From assembly GCA_027946365.1 (NCBI GenBank), contig JAPEUQ010000016.1, positions 186,001 through 250,000 of the forward strand: a stretch of 64,000 bases of DNA, given 5' to 3'. The notes beneath the pieces are model-generated. The model saw only the letters and a list, made by a program, of their open reading frames with translations. It was not told the DNA's origin and did not search any database. This document shows positions 23,832 to 35,405 of this stretch, piece after piece (within the stretch, counting starts at the first letter, position 1; each line of letters begins with the position of its first letter). The translations under genes and the position numbers were made by a program. This stretch comes from Kalmusia sp. IMI 367209 (Eukaryota > Ascomycota > Dothideomycetes > Pleosporales > Didymosphaeriaceae).

Positions 23832-24227
23832 ATGCGCGTCGCATCCCTTCCCTCTCCTCTTCTCCTTCTCCCCAGAACCATGGCACAGTTGCCACTCCCG
23901 ATGGAATGCAGGTCCGGGTGCAAAGACTGCTACTACACCTGCTGGAAGCTAAACCTTTGGAACCCCGTATTTGACTGCGGTCTATGCCAAGATTGCGTCT
24001 TAACTGAACCGGCGGGCTGTGTAGCAAGGAATAGAGATCCGCCAGCGACTGACGTGGGCTGTGAGATTTGTGGCAGAGTCATCCAAGCCAATTGTCGGGG
24101 CTACGTCGTCTGCGCGGATGATGAGTGGATTCCACCGGGGACTCCGACGACTACCTGGATGACCACATCCGCGGTGGCTCCAAGCTCGAGTTCGACTCGG
24201 AGTGTGGATGTCTTGACGGTTGTGTAG
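23832..24227 (+). CDS. Small cysteine-rich protein, possible secreted effector-like product
   Basis: 131 residues from the first ATG in frame at 23832. The N-terminus (MRVASLPSPLLLLPRTMAQ) has a basic residue then a short hydrophobic run, so a signal peptide is possible but weak because prolines interrupt it. The middle holds 12 cysteines between about residues 25 and 97, in CX3C, CX2C and CX3C spacings (ECRSGCKDCYYTC, DCGLCQDC, GCEICGR). The C-terminus is Thr/Ser-rich. No family recognised; it stands alone in a gene-poor stretch. It could be a disulfide-rich secreted protein or, given the paired CXXC groups, a zinc-binding one. Confidence 0.5.
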   Translation: MRVASLPSPLLLLPRTMAQLPLPMECRSGCKDCYYTCWKLNLWNPVFDCGLCQDCVLTEPAGCVARNRDPPATDVGCEICGRVIQANCRGYVVCADDEWIPPGTPTTTWMTTSAVAPSSSSTRSVDVLTVV

Positions 24228-25111
24228 AAAGCGTTGGGCTAGGTATTGAGCCGTACACGTGGATCGGAGGGAATTTAGTTTTGTTGGTGAATTTTTGTAC
24301 TCGCGCATCGTAGTAATGGTATTTGAGTGCCCGAATTATTTCGTACTCTGCACGCAAGATATTGTAAGGCCTTAGCTCCATGGGCTGGAGACTGCTAAGG
24401 TAGATGATTAGAGTTCTTGATGCTTCGCGAGACTACTCCATATTTCCGGCGCGCATTTAGGGTACAAACAAGCTTGATGCACTTCGTCTACCGTGAAAAC
24501 TCTAGGAAGAAGTTTTATGAAGGCTACAGGGAAGAGTAGATACTTGGGATTTGGCAGAAGTAGATTGATGTTGACCTATTGTTAGGGTTGGTAGCTTAGG
24601 GTTGGTAAGGTATTCCCAAAGCTTGATGTATGATATGAGGCTCCAGACACGACGAGAATCCTGAATCAGCCCCCGTACGACGGCCTCTCGTTGTGCGACA
24701 GATATAACAATTCACGATAGCTAATTGCTATAGCTTAATACACTCCCCTTCATTACACATTTCCTCAACTCCATATACACAGTCCCATGCTCTCTACACA
24801 TTTACTGTAACTCCCTAAAATGACTCGCTCGATATAGACGTGACAAGAAATAAACTTGGTATGTATCGGAGCGGTATCGAGCTCGCATCCCCTAGAAAAA
24901 TAACCACAGACACAAAACCAGATTCTAGAACAAGCTACACGAATGAAACGCCATCGCTGATCCTTAAGATGCATACATAAGAGAATAAAAGCATATCCGC
25001 CGAGAGGTATATCCGTCCAAAACAACGCTGCAAATATTCGCCTGCTCCACCATTCCTCCTCCTTGGATTCCTTGAGAGTGGGGTCTCTTATAGGCCGTCG
25101 CAGTCGTGATC
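24228..25111. other. AT-rich 3' region
   Basis: About 0.9 kb between the cysteine-rich protein gene and the 3' end of the large minus-strand gene. No coding signal was recognised. Confidence 0.4.
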
Positions 25112-28100
25112 CTAATACCTCAACTTTCCTAACAACGAAAAACACCACGCACACTCCCTCTCACTCTTCATCTGCACCATGAATACCCTGGCCCTCGCGC
25201 CACCCACACCACCTGTCCTAGCAGCCCCCACCGCTCCATCGTCGCCTAGTATATCCTCCCACACAGACACGGCAATACCGCTCCTCGCCACGCGCTCAAA
25301 GCAAGACTCCCCTAGCGTAACATCAAGTAGCGTCTCGCCCTTGGACTTGCCTACTACGACAATTCTCTTTTCTTGCAAGGGGTCACGCATACCCGGGGAG
25401 CCTTTGCCTTGTCGGGACATTGAGGCGGAAGCAGGATCAGGTAGCATGATGGTGAGTCGTGCGGCGCCCATGTCGCGCCATTTAGTCATTGATTCGCGCT
25501 CGTAGAGGCGCACTTTGGTGTTCGTTATGCCGGCCGGGGCGCCAGGGGCACGGCCGTTGGGTGTGCTGGTGCCGGAACCTGAGCCACTGGATCCAGTATC
25601 AAAACTGTTCGTGCTGCGGGACCCGAGTGTAGATCCTCTAATATTGAAACGCCCATGTTTGCCGAAGCTGAAGCGGCCGAGCGCACTACGCAGCGCCGTG
25701 TTCATCGTGCCAACGGAGGACTCGGTGGCAGCGGAGATGGAAGCCGCGCGTGTGCTGGTCTTGCGGTAGGAACTGCGGCGGCCGAGAGTACCCGCAAACC
25801 AGCTACTTGAAGAACCAGGATTTGGGCGGGCTGCATTCTGGCGTTCCATGGCTTCAGCCCAGCTCGACTGCCCATATGGTCCTCTTGCGTTCTGGAGAGC
25901 AATGTATGTGGGGTTGTTGATGCGTGAGTGATTGATCATTGCATATAGTTGGGCGCACTCTTGGGCATTGCGACTCCGCAACATGATGTTATTTCCGCTC
26001 TTGATGCGCGATTCGGCAGTGGGTGGCGAGCGTATTGAGATATCAATGGCAGTAGACTTGCGAAGAGGTACTAATGGCGTCAGCTCGACCGCAATCAGCG
26101 GAGCTTTAGTCTCGGGTTGGACGATCTCATCACCATCCGCCAAGAACGGTTTGGAATGCGCAGCGGTAATTTCATGCACTTCAATCTTTCCAGGAGTAAC
26201 AACAATGCTACATTCGCTGGGATGTAAGCTGTCCCATCGGCCTGCGTCTGACCATGTGAATATGGCAGCAATTGCTCGAGATGCCTGGTTTGAACCCTGT
26301 GGAACGGTTCTGTAGGGGGTGTTTGATGCGGATTGAGATGGAGTGATTGTTCCGTTAGGAAGTGTGTATATGGAACCGGGAGGGGACACCTTGGTAAATT
26401 GCTGAGGTTGGGGAATTTCACTCAACGGCATCAACGGTGTGGGAACATCGTCCTCAAGCTCATCCTCAGAGGACTCGGATGTGCCTGACTCTTCATCTTC
26501 GGACAACTCCTCTTCGCTCTCACTAGACGACTCTGTGCAGGTCGATGGTTCATATTCATGCTTCAAAGGAGAAGAGGAGCGCCGTTTTGTTCTGAAACCT
26601 GACAGGGTGGGGGTAAAGACCGGAGTGTTAGACCCCTTCAGAGTGACCGGTGTGGCTGGGCTCGGTGAGCGGTGCGGAGGTGGCGGTGGAGGCTCGTCGT
26701 CGACTTCTGGGGGCGCCGGGTCTTTTTCAATGGGCTCGCGGACATCTTTGAATCTTGACGGTGCAGATGCAGGTGGCTCTGTAGTTTCAATTCGCTCCTC
26801 TGTCTTCATCGGAGTAGATGGCCCACTGGATTTGCGCAACTTCGGAATGGTGGGTAGGTCCATTGTCGGCACCGAGGATGCCCGTCGATGCACAAGGGGC
26901 CGCACCGGAGGTTCATGGTCTTCATCTACGGAGCGATCGTCGTCTTCAGATTCATCTGAATAGTCCACTTCCGAGGTAGGTAACCAGACGCTGAAGCCCT
27001 TGCTTGACTGAGACAACATTGACGAGGTGGTGGAGTGTGGCTGCTCGGATCGCTGGCGTCTGGACATCTTCCTCGACGCTTTCGGTGCTGGCTGTGGCTC
27101 TGGCTCTTCTTCGATAGGGTCATCCAGCACAATCTGTCTCGACGGCCGAGATGTGGAGGGCGAAGACAGAGTCTTGGACCGCCTCTTCGCTTTCGTGCGT
27201 CTTAGACTCGACGGAGAGCCGCTTCCAGCATATTGCATAGCTTCGTTCAAGCTTCGCGGCGTACGTTGCCTCAGATCGTCTTCATCACGGCTACCGGGTC
27301 GTGGAGAGGCAGCCTTCGCGCCATTCTCGACACGCGCCTGAACTTCCAAGGGAGACGGCGGCGACGCTGAGCTTGTCCCTATGGATGGACCACCAAGAAT
27401 AACGTCGCTACTTGGCGGGGTAATGGGAGACACAGTTCGCGATTTTTGGCGCTGATCTGGTGTATCAAAACTCCATCGTTTGGATGTAATGAGAGCTTGC
27501 TCTCCAATGGGAACCTCGATCTCATGCGGGCTTGGCGTGCGGCTCTTATGTGGCGGAGTAGATCCGGTGGCTGCAGAAACCAGGGAGGAAGAGGCACGGC
27601 TGCTTGTTGGTCGTGGCGCTTTCTGAAGGGGCTGGTCTCGCACCAACTCGGACAGCTGAGGGGGTATCGGAGTAAGACCGAGCATCTGTACCCATTCAAA
27701 GCCGACTTGCTCGTCGTCTGTCGTCAAAGACATCACTTCACTCCATTCATTGCCATCGGCATGGTATCCTCGAATCATAACGATGATCTCGCCTTCGTGG
27801 TCCCCATTTCGGGCAGATATGCGATTCAGTTGAATAGGAGGGAGAAGAAGCCAACGTTCCGCATTTCCAACTTCGCAAATTAAGAGGTCTCCACTGTTCC
27901 CATGGCCTAGTGCATCATCACGCAACAACACCTCAACACGGCAATTGACTTCCTGTCCGCTGGAATGATATAGGTGTAGGTCGAAGTGATCCCTTGCGCG
28001 AACGCACCGATTTCGATCGATGCGAACACCGGCAAGAGGGGCAAGACTGCGAGGGTCGCGCGAACGTGTAGCGTCAATGTTCGCGGCAGCTTCGTCTTCC

Positions 28101-30757
28101 AGCCGTGCGTGCTCATCATTAGAGCGTTTTCGAGCAGCTGTAACGAGATCTTGAAATATTGTCATCATCTTCTCCGACCGTTCTGTGGGTTTCAGGTAGT
28201 TGATGCCCTATGGGACGGTTAGAGAACAACACATCAGAGAAGGTTGAAATGAACTAACCTTCATGCTCTTAGCAAGATACTTCAATCGTACAAGGGGGCG
28301 CTTGAGCATATATGCAACGTCAACGCGCTCACCGTCGCCATTGACCACATAGCCTTCCGCGTTGCGAGGCATTCCTTCGTCCCATGGTGCTCCATCTTCA
28401 GGACCGTTCACGATTTTGGCCGGTTTGAAAGGGTCCTCGTCAGCAGAAGCAAGGCTGATGACTACATCCTGAAAGCCGAGGCGCCAGGCTGCAATGTAAT
28501 CGCTGTAGACTCGTTGAGCGCTCTGGGCCCACGATAGGAACGCGTCCGGGTCGTCCTTGGGGACGCGTTTGTGCAATGTCTTCAAACGTTCAAGAGAAAC
28601 ACCCATGTCGACAATAGGCTTCGTGACATTGTTCGGGTCTGTACTCGCCGATGTACTGAACAATCCAGCTGCAACGGCGGAATCTGACTTGGACAGAACA
28701 CAACTGAGAAGCACAGGGATTACCCCATCGACGAGGGTGCGGAGCTCCCGCATATATTTGCTTTCGTCTGAAGCAAGCTCGTTCATGATATCACTAATTG
28801 TGGCAGTGGCCAAGCGGCTCCTGTTTGTTCTGATACTCCGTGCGGACACGATACTCTTCGTGCCTGCCTTGGGCATGGAGAGCACTGATATTAAGTCCGC
28901 ATGACTTGCAAGCCTACTGCGCTTCGTACTCTTACGACTAACAATAGTAGAGGTCTCGGCTCGAAGCTGCGAACCAACTTCTGAGGCAGGTACTCCTTCC
29001 GTTGTGTTAGTTTCCTCGAGCGCGGTTCCTGTTGATTCTGTTCCTGCGGCTTCTGAAGGAGGGGCTTGCTGCAATTTCGTTGCAAACGTCTCTACCGAAA
29101 CTATTGTCGAGAGTCGTTTGCCTGTGGAAGGAAATAGTCGGCGCATCGTAGGATTCTCGTACGGTGCAGCAAGAGAGACTTTATCAAAATCCATTGTTTG
29201 TGACTCGACAGAGGAAGATGGAGCGGCTGATATAGCGTCAACTTCCTTGTCTGGTAGCTCGCGAGTAGGTAGCGACATTGCACGCTCTTTGGTGGGAGAT
29301 TGCTGCGTGCGTCTAGCACCACGGCGTTTGAGGGCAGGGGTAGGGGTTCCTTCTTCATTTCTTTCTGTAGACGGCGACTCCACGGGCTCTGCTGAAGACA
29401 CCACTGATACGTCCTCTTCCTTCGGTGTATCTATCCGGATCGTAGAGCTTCTTTTCCTCCGTCGTCGCCGGCTGTCAATTGTGCGCGCTGGGATCTCTTC
29501 GACCACCGGTTCTTTCGCATCTGTAGATGCGCTCACATCTGATTTATCCCCTTTTGGAGGTAGCTCCAAGGTAGAGACGGAGTCTTTCGATTTCCGGCGT
29601 CGACGTGAATCTGCGTCAACAAAAGGATCAGGGGTTGTTTGGAGCCACATCTCAAGGCGGCTGCCCAGTTTTTGGGGAGGAGTTGCCGGTGCAACTGGTT
29701 CAGATGGACGAGTGGGAACCTCCTGTTCCTCTTTGTGATATGATCTCCGATTCGACTTGCGTCTGTCTGTAGCGGTGAGGTCTGGTGAAGTCTCCCCCGA
29801 TACGTCGCTATAGACTTTCCTCCTACTCTTTCGTCTCCTCTCCCGGATCTCATCGCGACTACGGGGTTCTGTTTCGCTCGCTTCGTACTCGACTGTGACC
29901 ACGTTGGCGGGGTCTTCGCTTAGTGTGGTGTCCGTCGAGCGGATGTGATGCGTCTTGACAGGCGTGACATCTTCAGCAGATAGCGACCCTCGAGGTGATG
30001 TCTGCGCGCGTGGGCGCCGTCTTACCCGTACAATCTCTGTCTTTTCTTTTTCCAGCGGTAGGGAAACCTGTGATGGCAATCCTTCTTCCGCGCTCTTTGC
30101 ATTCTCTCCGCTCCCTGACCCGCTGCTTGTCGGTCGTTCGGCGTTACCGGAGCTCGCCGGACGCGATAGTCTCCTCTGTCGCTGCTGAGTACGCGTTCGT
30201 TGTCCCGCGCTATTGGGTGTAAACAACAAAGCGAGCGGGCTTGGTTGTAGCGGCGGTGTCGAGATCTTTGGCTCGGGCTTGTCGGCCTTGTCCAGTTTCT
30301 CTACGGCTTTTCGCGTGGCGGGACGCACCCACGCGGTGGGTAGTTGCTTGGGGGATGGCCGCTTGGTCGGATTCTTGGGCGGAGACGTCTTGTTGCGCCA
30401 GTGCGAGTCGCTCACGACGCGCTTCTTAGGCGCAGTCGCGATGGCAACGTCATCGTCGAGTTTGTTGTGCACCGGCTGCGGCTTCTTCGCACTCTTCGGC
30501 CGGTCCTGAGTGGCTTCAACTGACTTGGAGGGCGCATGCGCAGGCTTGGGAGTTGGCTTCTCTTCGAGAGGGTTTGCTTTCGGTGTCGAGGGCGGTTTGG
30601 GCGACGGCGGAGGTTTGGATTCGGTAGCGGGGGCTATCTCGGGGGTGCCCTCTCCCTCGGGCTCCGCGTTGAGCTCGAGCTGCCATTTTTTGATTTTATC
30701 TTTGACGTTGGCCGGCCTATCAATCCCAATGGCCTTGCCAAAATCAGCACCTTTCAT
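25112..30757 (-). CDS. Large RhoGEF (DH)-like and PH-like domain protein
   Basis: Two exons, 30757-28259 and 28207-25112, joined by a 51-nt phase-0 intron (GTTAGT, TCTAACC, CATAG), give 1,864 residues. The first about 650 residues are disordered, with Pro/Lys/Ser-rich and Arg-rich tracts. A Dbl-homology-like helical domain follows (about 660-850: ISDIMNELASDESKYMRELR, AQRVYSDYIAAWRLGFQDV, RPLVRLKYLAKSMKGINYL). Then comes a PH-like domain (about 890-1010: FDLHLYHSSGQEVNCRVEVLLRD to GFEWVQMLGL). After a second disordered stretch, a PH-like segment (about 1490-1590) and a C-terminal domain ending CFSLLGKLRY appear. A role as Rho-type GTPase activator or cortical scaffold is inference from domain shape. 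The start is the first ATG; an upstream exon cannot be excluded. Confidence 0.75.
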
Positions 30758-31701
30758 CGTGGTGCTGTCTGCTGCCGTCTTCGTCTTGACATGGTTCTTA
30801 CGGCATTCAGAGTTGTGTGTGTGTTATAGCAGACGAAACAAGGGTATGAAGCGTTGTACTGGACATGGACGCGGTCAGCGAGTGCGTGGAAGGCGTGCGG
30901 GTAAAGCCGTCTGTTGTTTTGGTGGACCGGAGCTGGCCCAGACGTCAACACGGGCTGAGATAGAGAGCTTACCCCCGCACTTCAGCGCCTGCAGCTCGCG
31001 GAAGCGTGGGCAGGCTCGCGGAACAATGACGACAATAGCGAGCGTCAGTGAAGGAAAGCAAAGGACATGCGGACACGCAGCCGAGCAGTCGGTGAAGTTG
31101 CGGTGCATGCGCTTCGCTGGCCTGCGTCCAAGGTTGGCTCACAAACAAACCGGCTAGCGAGCCGCAGCGTCGAGAACCCCTGTGCTCTTGCGCAGATCGA
31201 TCTAGCCGCCACACAGAAGACATGTTCTCGCGAACCATGCGCGCTGTGTTCCGAGCCTTATCTAGAGTGCTCGACGTTGGCTGGAGGCAGCTCGCTGGCG
31301 CATTCCCAACCTCTTGTCCATGCATGTGCGACATGCGCGAGTTGCCAGGCGGCCAATGGCTCCCATCGAGACCACCTCCGCGTGGTTCCCACACATCCTT
31401 GCACGGCTACCCAACCACTTGCCGGCGACGCCCATCATGACGATCCATCTGCAGGCGGGAGATCTCAGGCTCAGCGAATCGAACATGTTGTAATTAATAC
31501 TAGTCTACTACGTCTAGAAAGCTCGCTCGTAACATGAGCTTGCTCTGGTGTGGGTATCAATACTTCCGCAGTCAGAATGCCACTCCCGACATGTACCATG
31601 GTTCGACTGGTGGCTTCCCAGCCTCCTCTCCACAATAACAGTGACACAGCCAAGGCCCGTTCCGAGACGAGCCCAATCCCATGTTATCGAATCAGCATCT
31701 C
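30758..31701. other. Intergenic region between two minus-strand genes
   Basis: 944 nt serving as upstream region of the DH/PH gene and downstream of the EBP gene. Several overlapping open frames on both strands lack domains. No repeat or RNA gene recognised. Confidence 0.4.
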
Positions 31702-32532
31702 CTACTGTTTCTTCTTCGCATTGCCATTCTGTAGCCCTCCATTCAGCAGCCTCTCCGCCTTGTTGAGTGCCGCGAAAGCTCCTGCGCATGCGCTTACGCT
31801 CTTGCAAATCAGGAAAAACGGTATGATGATCCAGAACGCGTTCATAAAGACAAAGTACCCCCAATAATACGCTGCCTCTGGCCGCGAGTATGTGAGACCG
31901 AGCATGGCCTCGTCGAACAAGCTTGTCGCGTAGTATAGGACGTCGCCATAGAGCTGACCGAGCGACACGATGATCTGGAAGGAGTGACGAAGGGGGTGAT
32001 CGATTGCGATGAGCGAAGCCGTGAAGAAAGACAGGGGTCCCCAAGCGATCTGAGTAGTTAGAATCAAGCATCTTGGTCTATGCAAGGTGATACATACCGC
32101 TGTGATGCTCTCCATACAGAGTACAAATGCGCTATCGGCGGTGAGATACCGCGAGTCGGAGAGCGAATACTCCTTCCATAGCTGCCCGAACAGGTCTTGG
32201 TGTCCACCAATCGTTCGGAAATTGTAGGCATAATATCCTTCGAAGAAAAGATGTATAAATCCACAAAGAGTGAACCACAGTAATACCAGAACATCCGACA
32301 AGGGCACATTCGGCCGCAGCTTCTTCACTGTCATGTAGGCGCAGCTGAAAATGACGGCACACCCCACCGCGAACAGCGACACGAGCTCGAGAGTGTTGTA
32401 CTCATTGGCGAGGTAGCCCACGATCTCGGACTCGATGGGGTAGTAGGGGTGTTTTGGCAGGGGCGGAACGGTCTCCATGACGGCAGCAGGTGGAGAAAAG
32501 GAGTTCTGAATGCGCTTGAGGAGAGACGCCAT
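31702..32532 (-). CDS. Emopamil-binding (EBP) family sterol isomerase
   Basis: 260-residue multi-pass ER membrane protein of the EBP superfamily. In animals and plants it converts delta-8 to delta-7 sterols. I use the ATG at 32532 (MASLLKRIQNSF); the upstream frame to 32670 has no family resemblance. A 48-nt intron (32097-32050, GTATGT..CTCAG) keeps the frame, so an unspliced reading adds 16 spurious residues. Landmarks: VLVLLWFTLCGFIHLFFEGYYAYN (read in pieces; His and Glu of the family active site), DSAFVLCMESITAIAWGPLSF and LGQLYGDVLYY, with E and W positions as in EBP. About five hydrophobic segments and a lysine-rich end (NAKKKQ) resembling an ER-retention tail. Most ascomycetes rely on unrelated ERG2 for this step, so the substrate is uncertain. 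Confidence 0.85.
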   Translation of the reverse strand: MASLLKRIQNSFSPPAAVMETVPPLPKHPYYPIESEIVGYLANEYNTLELVSLFAVGCAVIFSCAYMTVKKLRPNVPLSDVLVLLWFTLCGFIHLFFEGYYAYNFRTIGGHQDLFGQLWKEYSLSDSRYLTADSAFVLCMESITAVCITLHRPRCLILTTQIAWGPLSFFTASLIAIDHPLRHSFQIIVSLGQLYGDVLYYATSLFDEAMLGLTYSRPEAAYYWGYFVFMNAFWIIIPFFLICKSVSACAGAFAALNKAERLLNGGLQNGNAKKKQ

Positions 32533-33728
32533 GGTGGAGCGCACACGACGAAAAGAATGGCTAGGGCAGGAGCTTGGGTCGCGCTTGCCCAAACTTTTCA
32601 CGCGTGTGCACGCGCACGCTAAACTGCTCTGGTAAAACACATCAATCCACCAAAACCCGCAACACCCCATGTACCAAACACGGTACTCTATCGTCCATCT
32701 GTCCTGCGGTCAAAATTTCGATTCTTGAACGGAAAACCACTTGATGCTATAGCTCACAACCTCCATGAATACCACTCAGCTACTTCTACCACTCCAACAT
32801 CCGCTGTACCCTAGGCCTCCCGGATTCCCCCGTCGAAGAGGCAATTCAGACATTCATCTTCTGTCCCGCTTCATTTTGCTGGAATATGCTTTCAATGACA
32901 AGAAAGCCTCGCCATCGTCCTGCAAGCCAATACACGCAACCATCTCTGGCAAGGATTGACGAATATCGCGTTACTGCCCATCGTCTCTAAGACGACACGA
33001 GCCTCGTCCTCTATCTATCTGTATCTTCGCCTAACATGACTGGATCCGGGCAAAGCGTTCGCATTTTCCACAGTTCCACTACGCATTGGCTGCTATCATT
33101 CACCACTGATGCGCTCCACTGTTCGCTCCTTTCTCGCGGCGCCCATGGAATCTCGGATGAACTTCGAACTGCCAAACAGGCTTCCGGTCGTACTGCAACC
33201 TAGAAAATCAACACAATTTTCTCGTTGCGCCATCTTTTGCTGAGGCATCCTAGTACGAAATCCCAAAGTAGTACGAATGCGATTTTAGCGCTTTCGATGC
33301 CGTAATCCGCCCATATCATTGGTTCATTACAGCCGTTTAGCTCACCACTTCGCATTCGTCTAGTAGCGGCAGGGGTAGGCGAGTACCATTAGAATGGCGC
33401 ATCAACTTCTTTCGGAAACCGCTTGCTTTCTTTCGATCTGTGCATCGTGACTGAGCGTTGGAAATGTGAGTATTACGTGGAGTGCGGGGGAATTATGCTC
33501 CCTGAACGCGGTTACGTGCGTTTGAGTCGGGTATATCTTCGTGACGCTTCCTCCACTCCCTCGATCTTCTAATCACTGACAAGTACACCTTCGGCAAAAC
33601 TTATGCTAACACACACTGAATTGCTTTTCACTGGCTTAGACTTCTCTCTATAATTCCACACCCGATATATTTTTGAAGTCCTCGTTATCTTTTTAATACC
33701 TCCTGGCAATTCATACTAACGCTTCACG
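32533..33728. promoter_or_regulatory. Divergent region between EBP-family and carotenoid oxygenase genes
   Basis: 1.2 kb between divergent starts. TATA-like sequence (CTCTATAATTCC near 33646 and GATATATTTTT near 33665) lies 60 to 85 nt upstream of the oxygenase ATG. No operator is identifiable by eye. Confidence 0.4.
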
Positions 33729-35405
33729 ATGGAGTCTTGGCCCAATGATGCAGGCGTACGTTTAACGTCCACATCTTCGTCTCATGCAAGCTGACGGCTA
33801 TAGTTTGACACTGATTACGAGGAGCATGAACCTGTGGCTCTCGTCGTGAAAGGCAAAATTCCATACTATGTTGCAGGCGTGCTTTACAGAACAGGTCCCT
33901 TAGGGTTCAAGACGAGAACAGAACAGGGCAATACTTGGGAAGCTGGCCATTGGTTTGATGGCTTCTCTTGTATCCATCGCTTCACAATTAGCTTTCCTGA
34001 TGATTCCGCTACCCCAAGAGTGACCTACAACTCAAGACGTACAGTCGACGACTTGTTGGAGTACGTGAGGAAAACCGGTAAGCTCGATGTGGTCACTTTC
34101 GGCGCGAAGCGCGATCCGTGCGAGAGTTTCTTCCGAAAAGTTATGACCATATTCAAGCCGACGGCAGATCTCCAAAACATTGGGGTCACCGTGTCGATCA
34201 ACATGCCCGGTGGTAACCATGTAAATAACAAGGAAAAGCCGACGATCAACGGACACACCAACGGAGTAGAGACACTTCATCTCAAATCAGATGCTTCTAT
34301 CCTCAATCAAGTCGATCCGGAAACGCTAGAGCCGAGGGGTGTCTGTAATCAACGCAAACTCCATCCGAAGTTGACAGGTCCACTGTCAGCTGCGCATGCG
34401 AAGACAGATCCTGCCACTGGAGATTTCTTCAACTTCAACCTCCAATTTGGATACAAACCCACATATCGCATCTTCCGCACATCAGCGTCCACTGGCAAAA
34501 CCGAGATCCTCGCAACTTTCCCGGGACAGCCGGCCTATATCCACTCACTTTTTATTACTGAGCATTACGTTATTCTTTGCATTTGGAATAGCCACATCAC
34601 CTGGCGTGGGCTTTCAATTCTCTATCACAGAAACATGCTCGACGCCATATCACCATTCGATCCATCTTCCAAGGCAAAATGGTACGTGGTAGATCGATGC
34701 AACGGAAAAGGTCTTGTCGCGACCTACGAGTCAGACCCATTTTTCTGCTTCCACACTGTGAATGCATGGGAAGTATCTTTATCCAAGGATGCCACCAAGA
34801 CCGACATTATCTGCGAACTGTCCTTGTATGAGAACCTAGACCAGGTGCATCGCTTCTATTACAACAATCTCATGAGCACGCACGATGCCTCGAAAGCATA
34901 CGCAGGAAAGAAACGCCTCTCGATGCTTCCACGACATGCACAGTTTCGCCTTCCGGCCGTTGATTCAAAGCAGTCCTCCAAAACTCGCCCCGCCGAGCTC
35001 CTTTTCAAAGCTGACCCCATGCTCTCCATGGAGCTCCCGACCATCAACCCCTCCTACTTCACACATAAGCACCGCTACTCTTACGGCGTAGTCGATCGCC
35101 TTAAATCCAGCTTCGTGGACGGCATCATCAAGTTCGACAATGTCACTCAGAAATCGATATTCTGGGACACGCAAGCGCACACGCCCGGTGAGCCGATCTT
35201 TGTCGCGGATCCGGAGGGCACTGAGGAAGATGACGGTGTTTTGCTGAGCGTAGTGTTGGATGGCGTTGAAGGGAAGAGTTATCTGCTGGTGCTGAGGGCG
35301 AAGGATTTAGTGGAGCTGGGGAAGGCGGAAATGAATGGGCCGATGAGCTTTGGATTTCACGGCGCGTATAAGGCAATGGGAAGAGGGTATACGGGGGACT
35401 TGTAA
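33729..35405 (+). CDS. Carotenoid cleavage oxygenase (RPE65/BCO family)
   Basis: Non-haem iron dioxygenase expected to cleave a polyene or stilbene-type double bond. Two exons (33729-33755 and 33804-35405; intron GTACGT..CTATAG) give 542 residues starting MESWPNDAGFDTDYEEHEP. The family N-terminus YYVAGVLYRTGPL and GHWFDGFSCIHRF are present. All four iron-binding histidines are seen: His207 (AAHAKTDPATGDFFNF), His256 (YIHSLFITEHY), His326 (FFCFHTVNAWE) and His528 (FGFHGAYK). The protein should therefore be active. The substrate cannot be told from sequence; no carotenoid synthesis genes are nearby. An insertion of about 25 residues after residue 150 (NNKEKPTINGHTNG) is not part of the core fold. 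Confidence 0.93.

Noticed and set aside
29004..29738. 244-codon plus-strand open frame
   Set aside because: Antisense to the disordered region of the DH/PH-like gene; Ser/Val-rich shadow.
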